Shown here in pieces: positions 11,892 through 22,512 of a stretch of 64,000 nucleotides of DNA. The notes beneath the pieces were generated by a model. It saw only the letters and a list, made by a program, of their open reading frames with translations. It ran no database searches and was not told the origin of the DNA. The stretch lies in contig CM046837.1 of assembly GCA_025618425.1 (NCBI GenBank), forward strand, positions 23,013,488 through 23,077,487, written 5' to 3'. A program made the position numbers and the translations under genes. The DNA is from Heliocidaris tuberculata (lineage: Eukaryota; Echinodermata; Echinoidea; Camarodonta; Echinometridae). Positions within the stretch are counted from its first letter, which is position 1, and each line of letters begins with the position of its first letter.

Positions 11892-12558
11892 TGTAGCAAC
11901 TCCACTCATCATTTGTTTATATTTGGACTGATCAAAGCATGATCATAGTTTGTTTATTTGGATCAGCTGGTTAAAGTTCATTCAACTGCTCACTCCTCAC
12001 TGGACAATACCAAAGACATTCTTCTTATTCAACTCCTGCACTCAGCATTCATCTTTTGTTCTACACTACACCAGGCAAGGCACTCTACACATGTTCTGCA
12101 TTCTTCATTTCTTCACTCCCATATAATAGAACTTGTTTTTGTTGCCTGGATACAAACCATCCAATGACATGAATTTACTGAGCACATGGTTTTTCAGCTC
12201 TTCACTTAGTAGAAAGTTTTCATCTAGAGAACACGTTCTTTTCTACTGAGTCACAAGCACAACCCAGGACTACCAACATTTGGACATCGCATATTCATAT
12301 TTACTTATCCATTTTATCTGGCAAGCAGCAGATTTGACTCTTATTTCATCTACAGTAATCCATTCTCTTTTTGCTTGTGCTGGCCACGGGGCCAGTGCAA
12401 TATATATAAATAGAGCTCTTTCGCGATCGCGAACAATTCAGGATTTTTGGTTTCGCCAACTCTTGCCCAGAACTATTACTGATACTTCACATTATTGGAT
12501 TACTGACCAGAAGGAACATCATTGGTGAGTAGGAAACCACAACTAACTATTTCCTACA
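11892..12558 (+). repeat. 3' LTR of the gypsy element
   Basis: Starts TGTAG and ends CTACA; 667 bases, matching the 5' LTR except at two positions. An open frame of 69 codons in both LTRs is not conserved protein and is ignored. Confidence 0.95.
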
Positions 12559-12814
12559 AGGAGCACCCTGAAAGATAATGGGGAAAATCTGAAAATCTGT
12601 GTACAAAACAAATGGGGAGTTGTTCACAAAATCAGCCATTTTGAAGCAATTTTGCCAATTTGAGGATCCCCATAGAAAGTAAAACGAGACTTTTCAAACT
12701 TCCATAACTCTCTCATTTTTTAACCAATTTTAATGAAACTTTTTGTAAAGTGCTTCTCTGAATTTTCACTTTCCAATAACATTGATTCTCTCCTTGGGTT
12801 TTGGTTTCCTTTAA

Positions 12815-13165
12815 TTTTACCCCTCATGCTCTCCGTCTTATTCAGATATTTTGGGTGATCTTTTGTCTTCTATCAATATACCATTTTTATTTTTTTATTT
12901 TTTTTGAGGGGGGGGGGAGTGATTGCTCCCCTTTTATACATGTAGTTTATCAAATTCATGAAAAATAAGATAAATTGCTTTTTTTTTTTAAATACCAGTC
13001 TGGTTTAAAACTAAATAAGCGATGATCATTATTCTATTTGGGTCTCTATGTAGAGTAGTTCAATATACCTTGGTTATTTTTCTCATACATATATTTCCTG
13101 GGGGGGGGGGGGCTTTTGTGGATTCTGATGCTCTATACGGAGTATAATTGTACTTTGTGAGTTCA
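12815..13165. other. Non-coding, homopolymer-rich
   Basis: T and G runs, for example near 12890-12920 and 13100-13112. No gene recognised. Confidence 0.5.
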
Positions 13166-13173
13166 ATGAATAA

Positions 13174-13179
13174 TTTATT
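13174..13179 (-). terminator. Candidate polyadenylation signal for receptor A
   Basis: AATAAA on the minus strand, about 200 bases downstream of the stop codon of the immunoglobulin-type gene ending at 13377. Confidence 0.4.
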
Positions 13180-13261
13180 TTCCAAAAAGGAATCCTAACC
13201 TAACCCATTTAGATATAAGTTCTGTCAGTGACATTGGGGTTCGGGGTTCGGACCCCCTGGA

Positions 13262-13435
13262 CTTCATTTGTTAGACTTTGTGTTTCTTGTACTTCATTTG
13301 TTAAACTCTGTGTTTCTTAAAATTCAATTGTTAAGCTCTGAGTTTCTTGTACTTCATTTGTTAGACTCTGTGTTTCTTAAAATTCAATTGTTAAGCTCTG
13401 AGTTTCTTGTAATTCATTTGTTAGACTCTGTGGTT
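13262..13435. repeat. 30-bp minisatellite overlapping the receptor A C-terminus
   Basis: About six units of roughly 30 bases of the type TTGTTAGACTCTGTGTTTCT, alternating in a 60-base higher-order pattern. The units at 13377-13435 encode the last residues of the minus-strand receptor (two copies of a QE(P/T)QSLT motif). The remaining units lie past its stop codon. Confidence 0.85.
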
Positions 13436-14411
13436 CTTGTACTTTTTGCAGTTTATTTTTCAATCGTCGTTTAGCTTTAAAACAATGACATGATGCAATG
13501 ATGACAAGAATGGTTACCAGAAGTGAGATAGTAATCCCAAAACCCCATACCCATGGACTTAAAGTGACCTTGTCTGTGTAATTTGTCATTGTAGTTAATG
13601 AAGTGACAGTGTCAGGGGAGGGATGATGGTCATTGTTTTCTCCTTGGTCATGGGTAGTTTTGTCTTGTCTAGGTGTGGTCACAGGACAAGGGTGCAAGAT
13701 ACTCTCTGTACCAGAAGGATCCCATAGGAAATCTTTACAGTCACACATGTCTTTAGGTTGATCAAGGATAGATGAACAACAAAATACAGGATATTCTTTT
13801 TTAACCCAAATAGTCTGTTTTAACATCCCATCACTTTGCACAAGTTTACTGTGTGGAGGCATTCTCTTTGCATCTTGATAGCAGTAAATCTCCCCAGCCA
13901 AACTACCAACAGAAGCTGTGCATTGCAGTGTGACCCAGTCTCCAACTGCATCATTTTTTGTACTTAATATGCATGATGCATTACCGGGAGGATAGTCAAC
14001 ACCTAACCTTATTCTTGTGAAATCACCTTGAATGACACCATCCTTGTACGTTTGGCAGATGTATGTAGCTTCATCATCTCTCATTACTGGATTGATTTCA
14101 ACTAGAAGTGAACAATTCTTATTGTCCACACTAAACCTTTGCATTTGATAGCCTGGCAAGTGGAGATGATCTGAGTCTGTTGAACTATAAAATGGGGCTC
14201 TGTTTGCGCTCTGTACCGTGACTCTATTACTGTCACATGAATATTGGAATTCAAGTTGCACAACTTCCCTCTCTATAACTTTCATAATAAAATCACTTCT
14301 GGATAACGAAATCAATGCAATTAGGATGATAAAAAGATATGATTTAAAATTAAGTGTTCTCAAAACTTCTTGCACCTGTACCATGTTTAGAGATGAAATG
14401 TAAACCTTCAA
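13377..14411 (-). CDS. Single-exon immunoglobulin-type transmembrane receptor A
   Basis: 344 residues. A hydrophobic stretch at about 25-36 followed by SRS suggests a signal peptide cleaved near residue 39; translation may start at M1 or M10. A first immunoglobulin-like domain spans about 45-138, with C59 paired to C119 in the classic D-x-A-x-Y-x-C context (D113, A115, Y117). A second cysteine-rich domain (about 140-243) has C147, C164, C177, C211, C212, C223, C225 and C242. A Thr/Asp-rich stalk follows. A transmembrane helix spans about 286-308, then a short basic tail ends in minisatellite-encoded repeats. No intron is visible. A close paralog lies at 38704-39768 in the same orientation. 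It is probably a cell-surface recognition or adhesion protein; the ligand is unknown. The start is the first ATG, and B supports a leader of similar kind. Confidence 0.85.
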   Translation of the reverse strand: MKVYISSLNMVQVQEVLRTLNFKSYLFIILIALISLSRSDFIMKVIEREVVQLEFQYSCDSNRVTVQSANRAPFYSSTDSDHLHLPGYQMQRFSVDNKNCSLLVEINPVMRDDEATYICQTYKDGVIQGDFTRIRLGVDYPPGNASCILSTKNDAVGDWVTLQCTASVGSLAGEIYCYQDAKRMPPHSKLVQSDGMLKQTIWVKKEYPVFCCSSILDQPKDMCDCKDFLWDPSGTESILHPCPVTTPRQDKTTHDQGENNDHHPSPDTVTSLTTMTNYTDKVTLSPWVWGFGITISLLVTILVIIASCHCFKAKRRLKNKLQKVQEPQSLTNELQETQSLTIEF

Positions 14412-16472
14412 ATAGAGAAATTATAAAGCCTATTGCTCACTGCTCAAGTGAATAAGATACCAGTAATTATGATACAGAACATCGATAATTGATAATCAAC
14501 TTTCTAATATTAAAAAAAAATTGAAGAGTTCTATCGAAATAAAATGTGCAGGTAATCAGTGCTGGAACCTCAAAGTATACTGCAACATTTGATGGTGTTT
14601 ATTGAAGGATCAGCTTTAACTGTTGAAATAGGCCAACAGTTTTGATGTTTCGTCAACACAGACTTTTTTCAGCTTTTTGCGAACACTGTCGTTCTTCTCA
14701 GAAATCGTAGGTACATGTAGAACTGCAACACCAACCAGCTGATATGAACATTGTTTATCAGAGTCTTGGAACTTTGAAGCTTTCACTAGCCTTTTTACAG
14801 AACACTGTATATCAGGTTAGCCATGTATTGTTTCATATAGCTGATTGTACTTGACCCTGAAATCCAGAAGGAAGTTGTACTGCAGATGTTTGTACAGGTT
14901 GCTGATTATGCTGTTGAAAGCTTTTGATACGTTGATCATATTTAGAATGCTGAAGATTTATTCAAGAATGAATTATGTCGCAAGTCATTTGCAGCCATCA
15001 CTCAGAATCAACAGCGTAACCTTCAAATATAAAAGAGAAATTAAGTACTGTGTGATAGCTCTCATACCTGTAATGAGTAGCCATTTTATTTGAATTTTTT
15101 TTTTTTTTTTTTTTTTTTTTAGTCTTATCCAGATTGTTTATCTATATATTCCATGGCTTCATTGAGGTTATATTTAAAGTTATGAACGTGTAACATAACT
15201 GACAGTAGTATCATAATTGCATTCTACTGTATTAAAAAGTATCACTATAATTGCAATATGGTAGATGTATAAACTTACCCTCTGTTTGATTATATGTCAT
15301 CAACAACTGGTGATCCAGGTGCGAATGCCTTGGGACCTTGCCTTGCTGTTTTGCCATTTGATAATGGATATCGATATGTAGTTATCTTAAACATTTTCAT
15401 AGCTAGATAAAAGATTAGCAGAGGATACCATTTTGCTCAGTAGGTAGAATGGCAGTCTTGGAAATGGGATAATCCACAATTTTGATATTAAGTCAGTGCC
15501 TTAATGCCTATGGGTAAGACATTCATATTCAGTCACATAGTCCCTCAGATAGGACTGAAATTATTGTTCCTCAGAAACTTACGTATTTACTTTCTTTGCT
15601 TTTAGGTGAAATCCATCGACAGGCCTTTCTCACGTTCATTTAATCAGTGTGATTATAGGTGTATGATATGATGTACTAATTTTGGAGATTGCTAAATAGA
15701 TAGTATCTCTTTCCAAATATAATTATTTTTGCATTATTATACATTGTAGCAGTAAGTAAATAGAACAAAATGAAGAATCATTGAAATACATGTATTCTCA
15801 AATGATTTATGAAATTTATGCAGCCCTGTAAACCTTTAGCAGAATGGAACATTCAGAGTTATTACAAAGATAACCACATGGCGTTTTCCCAAATGATGTT
15901 TAATTTTTAACAGTGACATTGATATTTCTCTTCAAGTTTACGACAAACTTTGATATTAGGTTTCATATATCTAGATGTTTAAGTATTTTTCAATAGATGT
16001 AGGCCAATTCTGAGTTTACACAATTTGACAAGCACAATAGATTTTCTGCTGAAAGCATATCGTCTTTATATGTTTTCTGCTGTCATATGCAAGGGCTTGA
16101 TATTGTGCCAGGTTTTTATTTTTAGGTGATCAAGAGGCCATACAGATGAAAACAAAATCTTGCAAAGAGTCTTATTTGGGGATCGCTTGGAGTATACACC
16201 AAGATATTTTCAACCAATCTTAGCTGAAGTACATGCATGTCAGTGTAGACTGAGGAATTGTTACAATTTTAAGGTCAAATGTCATAGGCCATCACATGTC
16301 ATACATGTACATGCACAAATGTACCTAGAGCTCAATAAAAACAATCTTTCTTGTATTGTATGAAAAAAATGAAATTAATGTTCTAACAAAGAAACAGATT
16401 ACAACCAAATTTGTCTGAAATAAAATAGTGATATTGTTCACTTTTTGTATTTGTTTCACTCTCCACTTACAG
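14412..16472. other. Upstream region of receptor A and intron/unknown sequence
   Basis: The part near 14540-14620 resembles the sequence upstream of receptor B (39895-39965), so the duplication includes promoter DNA. A T homopolymer lies at about 15095-15120. Earlier exons of the plus-strand gene with exons at 16473-20432 may lie here, but I could not fix one whose phase fits. Confidence 0.5.
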
Positions 16473-17744
16473 GTAGCCAATGGGACTTTCTTCATCTCAT
16501 CTTAGATCTGTCAATGCAACTTCTCAAGCCAGCAGGGAAATATTTCACTCAGGTATGAACATTCACTTCTGTTTAATAGGGAATGGGAACTCAAATGGGA
16601 ATCAATTTGATATTGCCAAATCTCAATAGGATGATTATGGGGTAGGATTAGGATTAGAAGAAGGAGAAAGAATTGAGGAAATAAAGAGAATAGGAAGAAC
16701 TAGAGGATTAGAGTCTCCATCGGCAGGCCCTATGTCAACATTTATATTGATATAGGAAACTCGGAGCTATGTTGACATATAGTTTTGTATCAACAAGACA
16801 GTTTTTACGGCAGGTCTTTATTAGGATTAAAATATGACCTGGAATGTCTGAGATTAAAATACATGTATATGATGCATTACGCCATTATCTATCTACAAAT
16901 CTCAATGTAATGGTTAACTGTGTCCTCTATGCAGACACATTTAGGAAAATTAGTTTTATTCAGGAGGATAGAGCTGTTTTAATGGGTGGTTTTGCCGTGC
17001 ACCGCTATCTTACTTGACTAACAAAAATAAATGACTGTTAAGGTTGACTTTTTTGGTGACATATGGTTTTAATGATATTTTTGTTCACCTGCAAGAAAAT
17101 CCAAAGTTTGTTGACATAGTTATATTTACACAGTGTTGATATCTGGGAAATTGGGTGTAGACATGTCAACAGAGAAAATACATGCCAACAATAGCCATAC
17201 AGGAGATAAGGGGAAATAATGCCTGGGGATCACAAATAGTATGCTCCCTACAAAAGATATCTTCAATATTTAGGGATATGTTCGATTTTTATCAAGAAGA
17301 AATCATTATCGCATGAAAATGCTAAATGAAGTCAAATATTCTCATGAAGTCATCAAAATCATTTTATTATAAGCAAATGATCTGATGATTTAGTAATGAT
17401 TTTTCATTTAAAAAAAAAAACGATATGTGAAAGCAGAAATGAAGTCATTATAGCACAATATTTTTTTTAGTAGCAGCATTGATAACCTTTTCATTAAAAA
17501 AATACAATTTTAGTGTATAAAATAAATTCTTTTGTTCTCAAAAGTCATGTTTTATTGTTGGTTTTTTGTTGTATTTTTTTGTTAACAAATGGGAAGTCCT
17601 CTCCGGCATCAAGTTAATTTTGATAAAATAATAAAAATGAGAGAAGCAAATCATCTAATGTTTGAAGAAAATCTGATAAAGGGCCAAACAGTCATGAAGT
17701 TTTGATTGGTAACTCTGTGATTACTTTTACAAGCTTCTGTCCCT

Positions 17745-17785
<41 letters not shown>

Positions 17786-20432
17786 AAATATCAATTTCCA
17801 GTCTCAGAAGAGGGATATTTTGCCATATCTGTGCCCTTAGCATATTATCGGTCACATACATGTTTTCTTAACTTCTCCTAATATGAAATAAACATTTCCT
17901 TCTCCAACTAATCGAAAAGGGAAATTGTTGAAAGACAATAGGAAACTTCTCACGATGGATATCATAAAGTTGAGGGTCATTTATTAACTGATTGCAACTG
18001 TAAAATTCCTAGCTGTCTAATCTTTTATAATATTCTCAAACTTTCACTAATCTTTTTCTTTTTTTCTTTTTCTGCTTTTATATCGATACCAACTTCATCG
18101 GTGTGGATTCTCCATTTAAACACCTGTATAAAGCCAAGCAATAATTAGTTACATTAACCACCCCCCCCCCCCCCCCCAAGTCATAACACCATTTGTCAAT
18201 GACCCCTGACCTGCCTTCCTTAACTCTTCCATCACCATCTATCTCATTGTACTTTCAGGGCAATGGTTTCAACAGCAAGTTAGCATTGGCCATGTATGAA
18301 GAGCAACTAACTAAACTGAAATACAAAGTGGACTTCAGCAAGGAAAACGTCTGTGTGCCATCTTACCTAGAAATGTCCCGGGGGGGGGGCACTCACGTAT
18401 ATTGGTGGTGCGGGGACGTGCCGCTTTGATGACATCCTTTTTCAGACCCCGATTTCCGTTCTCTAGATACTCAGTTCCGCTCAGGAGCCGCTCAGCCCCG
18501 CTCTGAAGATTCCCGTTATGAAAAATATCCGTTCGCATGCGGCCGGGAGCGTGGCGGAGGCAGTGGTCGCTCGACCTGGTCTCGCGCCCTAGGCCCTTTA
18601 GTCGCGCGAGCCTTGAAAACTGCTCCAGCTAGCTAGCTACTAGCGCTACACGGCGCGGGCGCGGCCCCCGGCGCGGCCCGTCCCGAGATCCTGCGATAGC
18701 GAAGGTGTACCGCCGATAAAGTGCGTGCGTATATCCCGGGGGGGGGGGGGGGGGGGGGGGGGTACTCACGTATATTGGGTATACGGGGATGTGCCGCTGG
18801 GAAGGGTGACTTTTTGAAGAAAGATCCTTAGACATGGGTCCCCTTTTCATTAAAAAGATCCTTAGACATGGGTCCCATTTTTCCCCAAAAAATCCTTAGA
18901 CATGGGTCTCTTATCCCGGCTCTTATCATTTGTTTCATTCCTCTCTTTTCTCCCTCATTTGTCCGGGAAATCCTTAGACATCGGTCCATTTTTCACAAAA
19001 AATCCTTAGACATGGGTGCCTATTTACAGCAAAAGGACCCTTGGATGTGGGTATGGGTCTGGAGTTCTCAGCCGCACACCCCCGTCCGATTATAATCTGA
19101 GTACCCCCCCCCCCCCCGGGCTTATATTAACTTAAGATCTTTCATATTCCTTTAATGTAGTTTTGGTTTTAAAATTAATGTACTGTATAGTGGATTACAC
19201 AAAGAACAAAACAAAATGTCAATCATTTTCATATCAAACCTTTCATTTCTCAGTAAAAGTAGTTTACCATCATCACAGTTTGGTACAGTTATCAGTTCCA
19301 AGGTCCTTGCTATATAGTTTTAGGCCCCTACATATATGCAGTTCTCAAGACCCCCTATTTTCACTCTGCCGGTTAGTTTTGTAGTTCCCTAGACCCTGTT
19401 TTTCACTCTGCCCAATAGATCATAGTTCCCAAGACCCCGTATTTTACACCTTGAAGTCAGTTCTTTAGACCCCTTTTCGGGGATTCGTGAGGCACACCCC
19501 CGTCAAAATATAATTCGAGTGCCCCCCCCCCCCCCCCGGGGGAAATGTATCCTTGACAAATCGAAAGTTTCTATTCGACTTGACAGTTTACGAACCTAGA
19601 AAAGTTCTTTTGTGGATTTGTGATCCCATGTTAACTCCAAAAATATCAGCTTTGTTGCACCCAAAGCAACTTTGAGAATTTTGTATAATTTGCATGAATC
19701 AAAACCGTCATATATACAGGCAATATTAAACAATGCAAGACAACTTACACACAGTGTGCACACTGCACCCAACGCTAACAGTGTTGGCGTTGTGTTTTTT
19801 AAAAGGCAGTCAGTTAGGCCTACATTGCTTGTGATATAAAGTGGTACATTGAAAGCTTTATAACAAATTCCCCCATAACTTCCAAATACAATGAAACCTG
19901 TATGTAAAGACCACAGAAGGGAGACAGGCATTGCAGTCTTTTATAAGTAGGTGGTATTTATGTTCAGGTTTCTTTAGTACATGTATATGCATGTGTCAAT
20001 GAGAAACCATAATCAAGGGAACCCGAAAATTTTATAGACAGGTGGTCTTTCTATGCAGGTGGTCACTCAAGCAGGTTTCACTGCATTTGGTACTGTTACT
20101 GGTGGGTTTTTTTTTTCTTCCTTCTTTTTTGTTTTGTTTTGTTGTTGTTGTTTCGTTTTGTTGTTCTGTGACCTTTTCCAGCAAGCTGTGCTCTAAATGT
20201 GTTTAGCCTTCATGATAATTAATACTCTGACAGTTTGCAATTATATACGCTGTATTTGAAATATGCATGCATGCATTAATTTGCATGATGTTATTGCATG
20301 ATCATGTGTATATCTTAATTATACTAAGTATTGCATCATTTGCATCCGTAATATCTATTTTCCTTGACATTAAGACTTTCATTCTTCTTCAGGTGGGTGT
20401 TCTATGAGATCTGGAAGGAAGCAAAGTCATGA
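16473..20432 (+). CDS. 3' half of an unidentified plus-strand gene (three exons)
   Basis: Three exons join with consistent phases and GT-AG borders. Exon 16473-16552 follows CTTACAG and ends at CAG/GTATGA. Exon 18259-18374 follows TTTCAG and ends at AT, phase 2. Terminal exon 20393-20432 follows CTTCAG and ends in TGA. Together they encode about 78 residues: [14 protein letters not shown] in the first exon, [17 protein letters not shown] in the second, and a C-terminus ending [12 protein letters not shown]. The LLKPAG segment recalls the LLKPGG stretch of class I SAM-dependent methyltransferases; that identity is tentative. The 5' part was not found. The donor of exon 18259-18374 is interrupted by a mobile element (18377-19540), so this allele may be mis-spliced. 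No equivalent exons were found beside receptor B. Confidence 0.65.
16553..18258 (+). other. Intron of the unidentified gene
   Basis: GT...AG intron between two coding exons, with long T runs near 17747-17778 and a C run near 18160. No nested gene recognised. Confidence 0.6.
18377..19540. mobile_element. CCCGGGG element copy 2, inserted at a splice donor, with a nested relative
   Basis: Left end CCCGGGGGGGGGCACTC; right end GAGTGCCCC...CCGGG. The outer copy matches copy 1 (896-1422) nearly base for base in its first 350 and last 170 bases. The flanking 8-mers are AGAAATGT (18369-18376) and GGAAATGT (19541-19548), an 8-bp target duplication with one mismatch. Compared with copy 1 it holds extra internal sequence at about 19121-19370 and a nested related element at 18735-19120. 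Confidence 0.85.
18735..19120. mobile_element. Nested G/C-terminated element with GACATGGGTCCC repeats
   Basis: Begins CCCGGG plus a long G run and GGTACTCACGTATATTGGG, and ends GAGTACCCC...CCCGGG. Its termini resemble those of the host element. The inside is different: five or six copies of ATCCTTAGACATGGGTCCC. A clear target duplication is not visible, so it may be a distinct family or a recombinant of the same one. Confidence 0.65.
19549..20392 (+). other. Rest of the intron after the element insertion
   Basis: Non-coding up to the TTCTTCTTCAG acceptor at 20392. A minus-strand open frame of 111 codons at 19596-19931 has no recognisable domain and I do not count it. Confidence 0.5.
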
Positions 20433-20796
20433 AACTGGCAAGAGGAGGACAAACTACTAGTTTTTTTCTGAATATTCCTTATAGTATTGATCGATATCCA
20501 CTAAACGTCATTCATGCATTGTACTTTCACTAACATTTTTGGGCAGTATAGTGTTGTTTACTTACATATTTAACATGTTTAATGTGGAATTATGAGCAAA
20601 GTGTATTATAATAATATGGGAAACTGAGGCATAATTAATTTTTGCCCTATTGCCCCCCAAATAGTGCAAACAATATGAAATGGTGGCTGAAATCAGTGTT
20701 ATATACATTTTTACCTTTATAATATTACTTATATGTAAAGAAGACTTTTAAATAGAGGACTTGTTTCTGTATAAAACGTTTTTACAAAAAGTAAAA

Positions 20797-21690
20797 ACTT
20801 ATATCCTTTTTGAAGTACATGTAAATAGAATGTTAAATGACCTGCCAGTGATTCAATTTGAAATGTGATTGTAAAAAAGGTTAGTTTACAGTACTATGGG
20901 CTGGTTCTTCCCCCTGGACCCTTTAGACTATCACCCCCCCCCCCCCCCCCCCCCACCGAGAACTACCCTAAAGTCAGTTCATGCCTCCTTGAAAATTACC
21001 TCAAGGACATCTGGTGCTCCGACATTTTCCCTGGGCTTTGGTATAGAGATGGGGTTAAGGTTGGATTGGGGTTTTAGGTTAGGGTTTAGGGAAAGTGCTA
21101 TGGTTAGCCTGGGGGTGTTTCATAAAGCTGTTCATAAGTTATGAACGACTTTACGCACGACTGGTCATATGTTCTTGTGCTAAATGAGATATCCCAGATT
21201 TTCCCTGATGTTTTAACATGTGGGACTGAATTTCCAATAACCCTAATCACTTTTGACAAATAATAAACTTTGCATTCGGATGCTTGTTTAACAGCAAGAA
21301 TTTTAATCCACAAAGATCGGATTTCAGCTTGAGCTGATGGGAATCAAAATGATTGAGAATCTGATTTGCACCCAAGAACAGGTACCAGTCGTGCGTAAAG
21401 TCGTTCGTAACTTTACGAACAGCTTTATGAAACACCTCCCTGGTATATTTAGAGTTGGGTCTAGGACATATTTCCCCAAGTCATATCAGTTTTTACGTAA
21501 AAACATTAAACTTAATTGATATTTTGTTACAGATTTCTCAGTGTTTGTTTGGGGTTTTTTTATGGCTGAATGAAGTGATATTACTCATCAGATTGACTCG
21601 CTAGTATACCGTTATTGAACCTCAAAGATACAGAGTAAAATATTTTCAAGTGATCAAGTGATCAGTCCCCTTTAGATGGCTTTCCTGTAT
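20797..21690. repeat. Segmental duplication, left copy (empty site)
   Basis: Matches 43985-44854 plus 53393 to about 53460: the same order of CCTGCCAGTGATT, AGTACTATGGGCTGGTTCTT, a C run, TTGTTACAGATTTCTC and GAACCTCA phrases. At 21601-21610 it reads CTAGTATACC without interruption. The right copy has an 8.5-kb unit at this point. Confidence 0.85.
21111..21441. mobile_element. Fold-back element, TGTTTCATAAAGCTGTTC ends
   Basis: The left arm GGGGGTGTTTCATAAAGCTG and its reverse complement at the right end enclose further matching phrases (CGACTTTACGCACGACTGGT and partner). Lies inside the left duplicated segment and is absent from the right copy, so it inserted after the duplication. Confidence 0.8.
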
Positions 21691-21699
21691 CCGGGCCAG

Positions 21700-22505
21700 A
21701 GACTCTGAGAATAATGATTCAATAGAATGAATGTTGACGAAAGGTTTGCTTGCCAGATTTGCAGGTTTGCTTGCCTCCAGAAGGCATTTGGCAAGTATTT
21801 CGTTAATATGAGGCAAATCTACGATTCTCCACTTTCAGAGTGTTTGTGTTTGATGAATGAAAAATTTATATATTCTGATTTACCCATCGTAGCTTCATCA
21901 GTACTAATACTGCTCTTCCTGACGGCCCTGCAGTTGTCATTACATCCAGCATTGCTAGGCTCCCATGTAATACACCTGGGTCGAGAGAGACAAATGTTGG
22001 TAAAATACTTTGTCCAAGGTTGTAAGCACCGTGAATTATACTGTAGTCCATGATTATTTATTTGAAATAATTTTTGTGAATGATATGGTTTTGGGTTCTT
22101 TTGATGCACACACTGATTTTCAGTACTTTTTCTTTTCTTTTCTTTTTCTTTTTTAAAGAAATGATGGGTTAGTTTCCTTGTAATTGATCAATATGCTCAT
22201 TTTCATTGTTTTTCTTGACCTACATGTATTAACAGGTTAATGGTGGTAAATGCATGTTGCAGTTCAGAGTACAAAGAATGGGTTTGGGTCCTTTCTTTCA
22301 AGTTCCGGCATGGGTGGACATCAAATCTTTCAATGATTTATATTTTCATATTTTTTTATATGTACGTCTATCTTATCTTATTATCCTATGTTAGCATTTT
22401 GGGCATATCATAAATCATGGCAACTTCAAACGTGTCAAGATCTCTCCTAACTTTAAAGTTTAGAATATTGGTCAGTCACTTCCCCAAAAGCCTTTTCTCT
22501 GTATT
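21700..22505. other. Non-coding stretch
   Basis: A 108-codon open frame at 21727-22053 lacks a recognisable domain. The phrase GAGAGAGACAAATGTTGG followed by TTTGTCCAAGG near 21985-22020 resembles a dispersed repeat common in marine invertebrate genomes, so the frame is probably repeat-derived. Confidence 0.4.
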
Positions 22506-22512
22506 TTAACAT

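Larger units (their letters stand above)
6949..12558 (+). mobile_element. Ty3/gypsy LTR retrotransposon, Mag-like, about 5.6 kb
   Basis: Complete layout: 667-bp LTR, primer-binding site, gag, protease, reverse transcriptase-RNase H-integrase, polypurine tract, 667-bp LTR. I see only two base differences between the LTRs, so the insertion is recent. The coding part nevertheless has three frame breaks: in a T run near 7965, near 8600 between gag and protease, and near 8877 inside protease. A full 5-bp target duplication is not evident; the flanks are CAAGG on the left and AGGAG on the right. Confidence 0.95.
6616..12814. mobile_element. TTAA-flanked fold-back element split by a gypsy insertion
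   Basis: The left arm (6616 to about 6870) begins TTAAAGGAAACCAAAACCC. The right arm (about 12560-12814) is its close reverse complement and ends in TTAA. The arms are about 250 bases and nearly identical, so before the gypsy insertion this was a fold-back element with a short loop. TTAA target sites are characteristic of Kolobok and piggyBac transposons. No transposase of either kind is visible. The Ty3/gypsy element at 6949-12558 sits in the loop. Confidence 0.8.

Noticed and set aside
15606..15658. Possible internal exon between an AG acceptor and a GT donor reading VKSIDRPFSRSFNQCDY
   Set aside because: Open and splice-bounded, but its phase does not fit the exon at 16473 and no other support was found.
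16160..16363. 67-codon plus-strand frame
   Set aside because: No domain, no good donor; sits in non-coding DNA upstream of a true exon.
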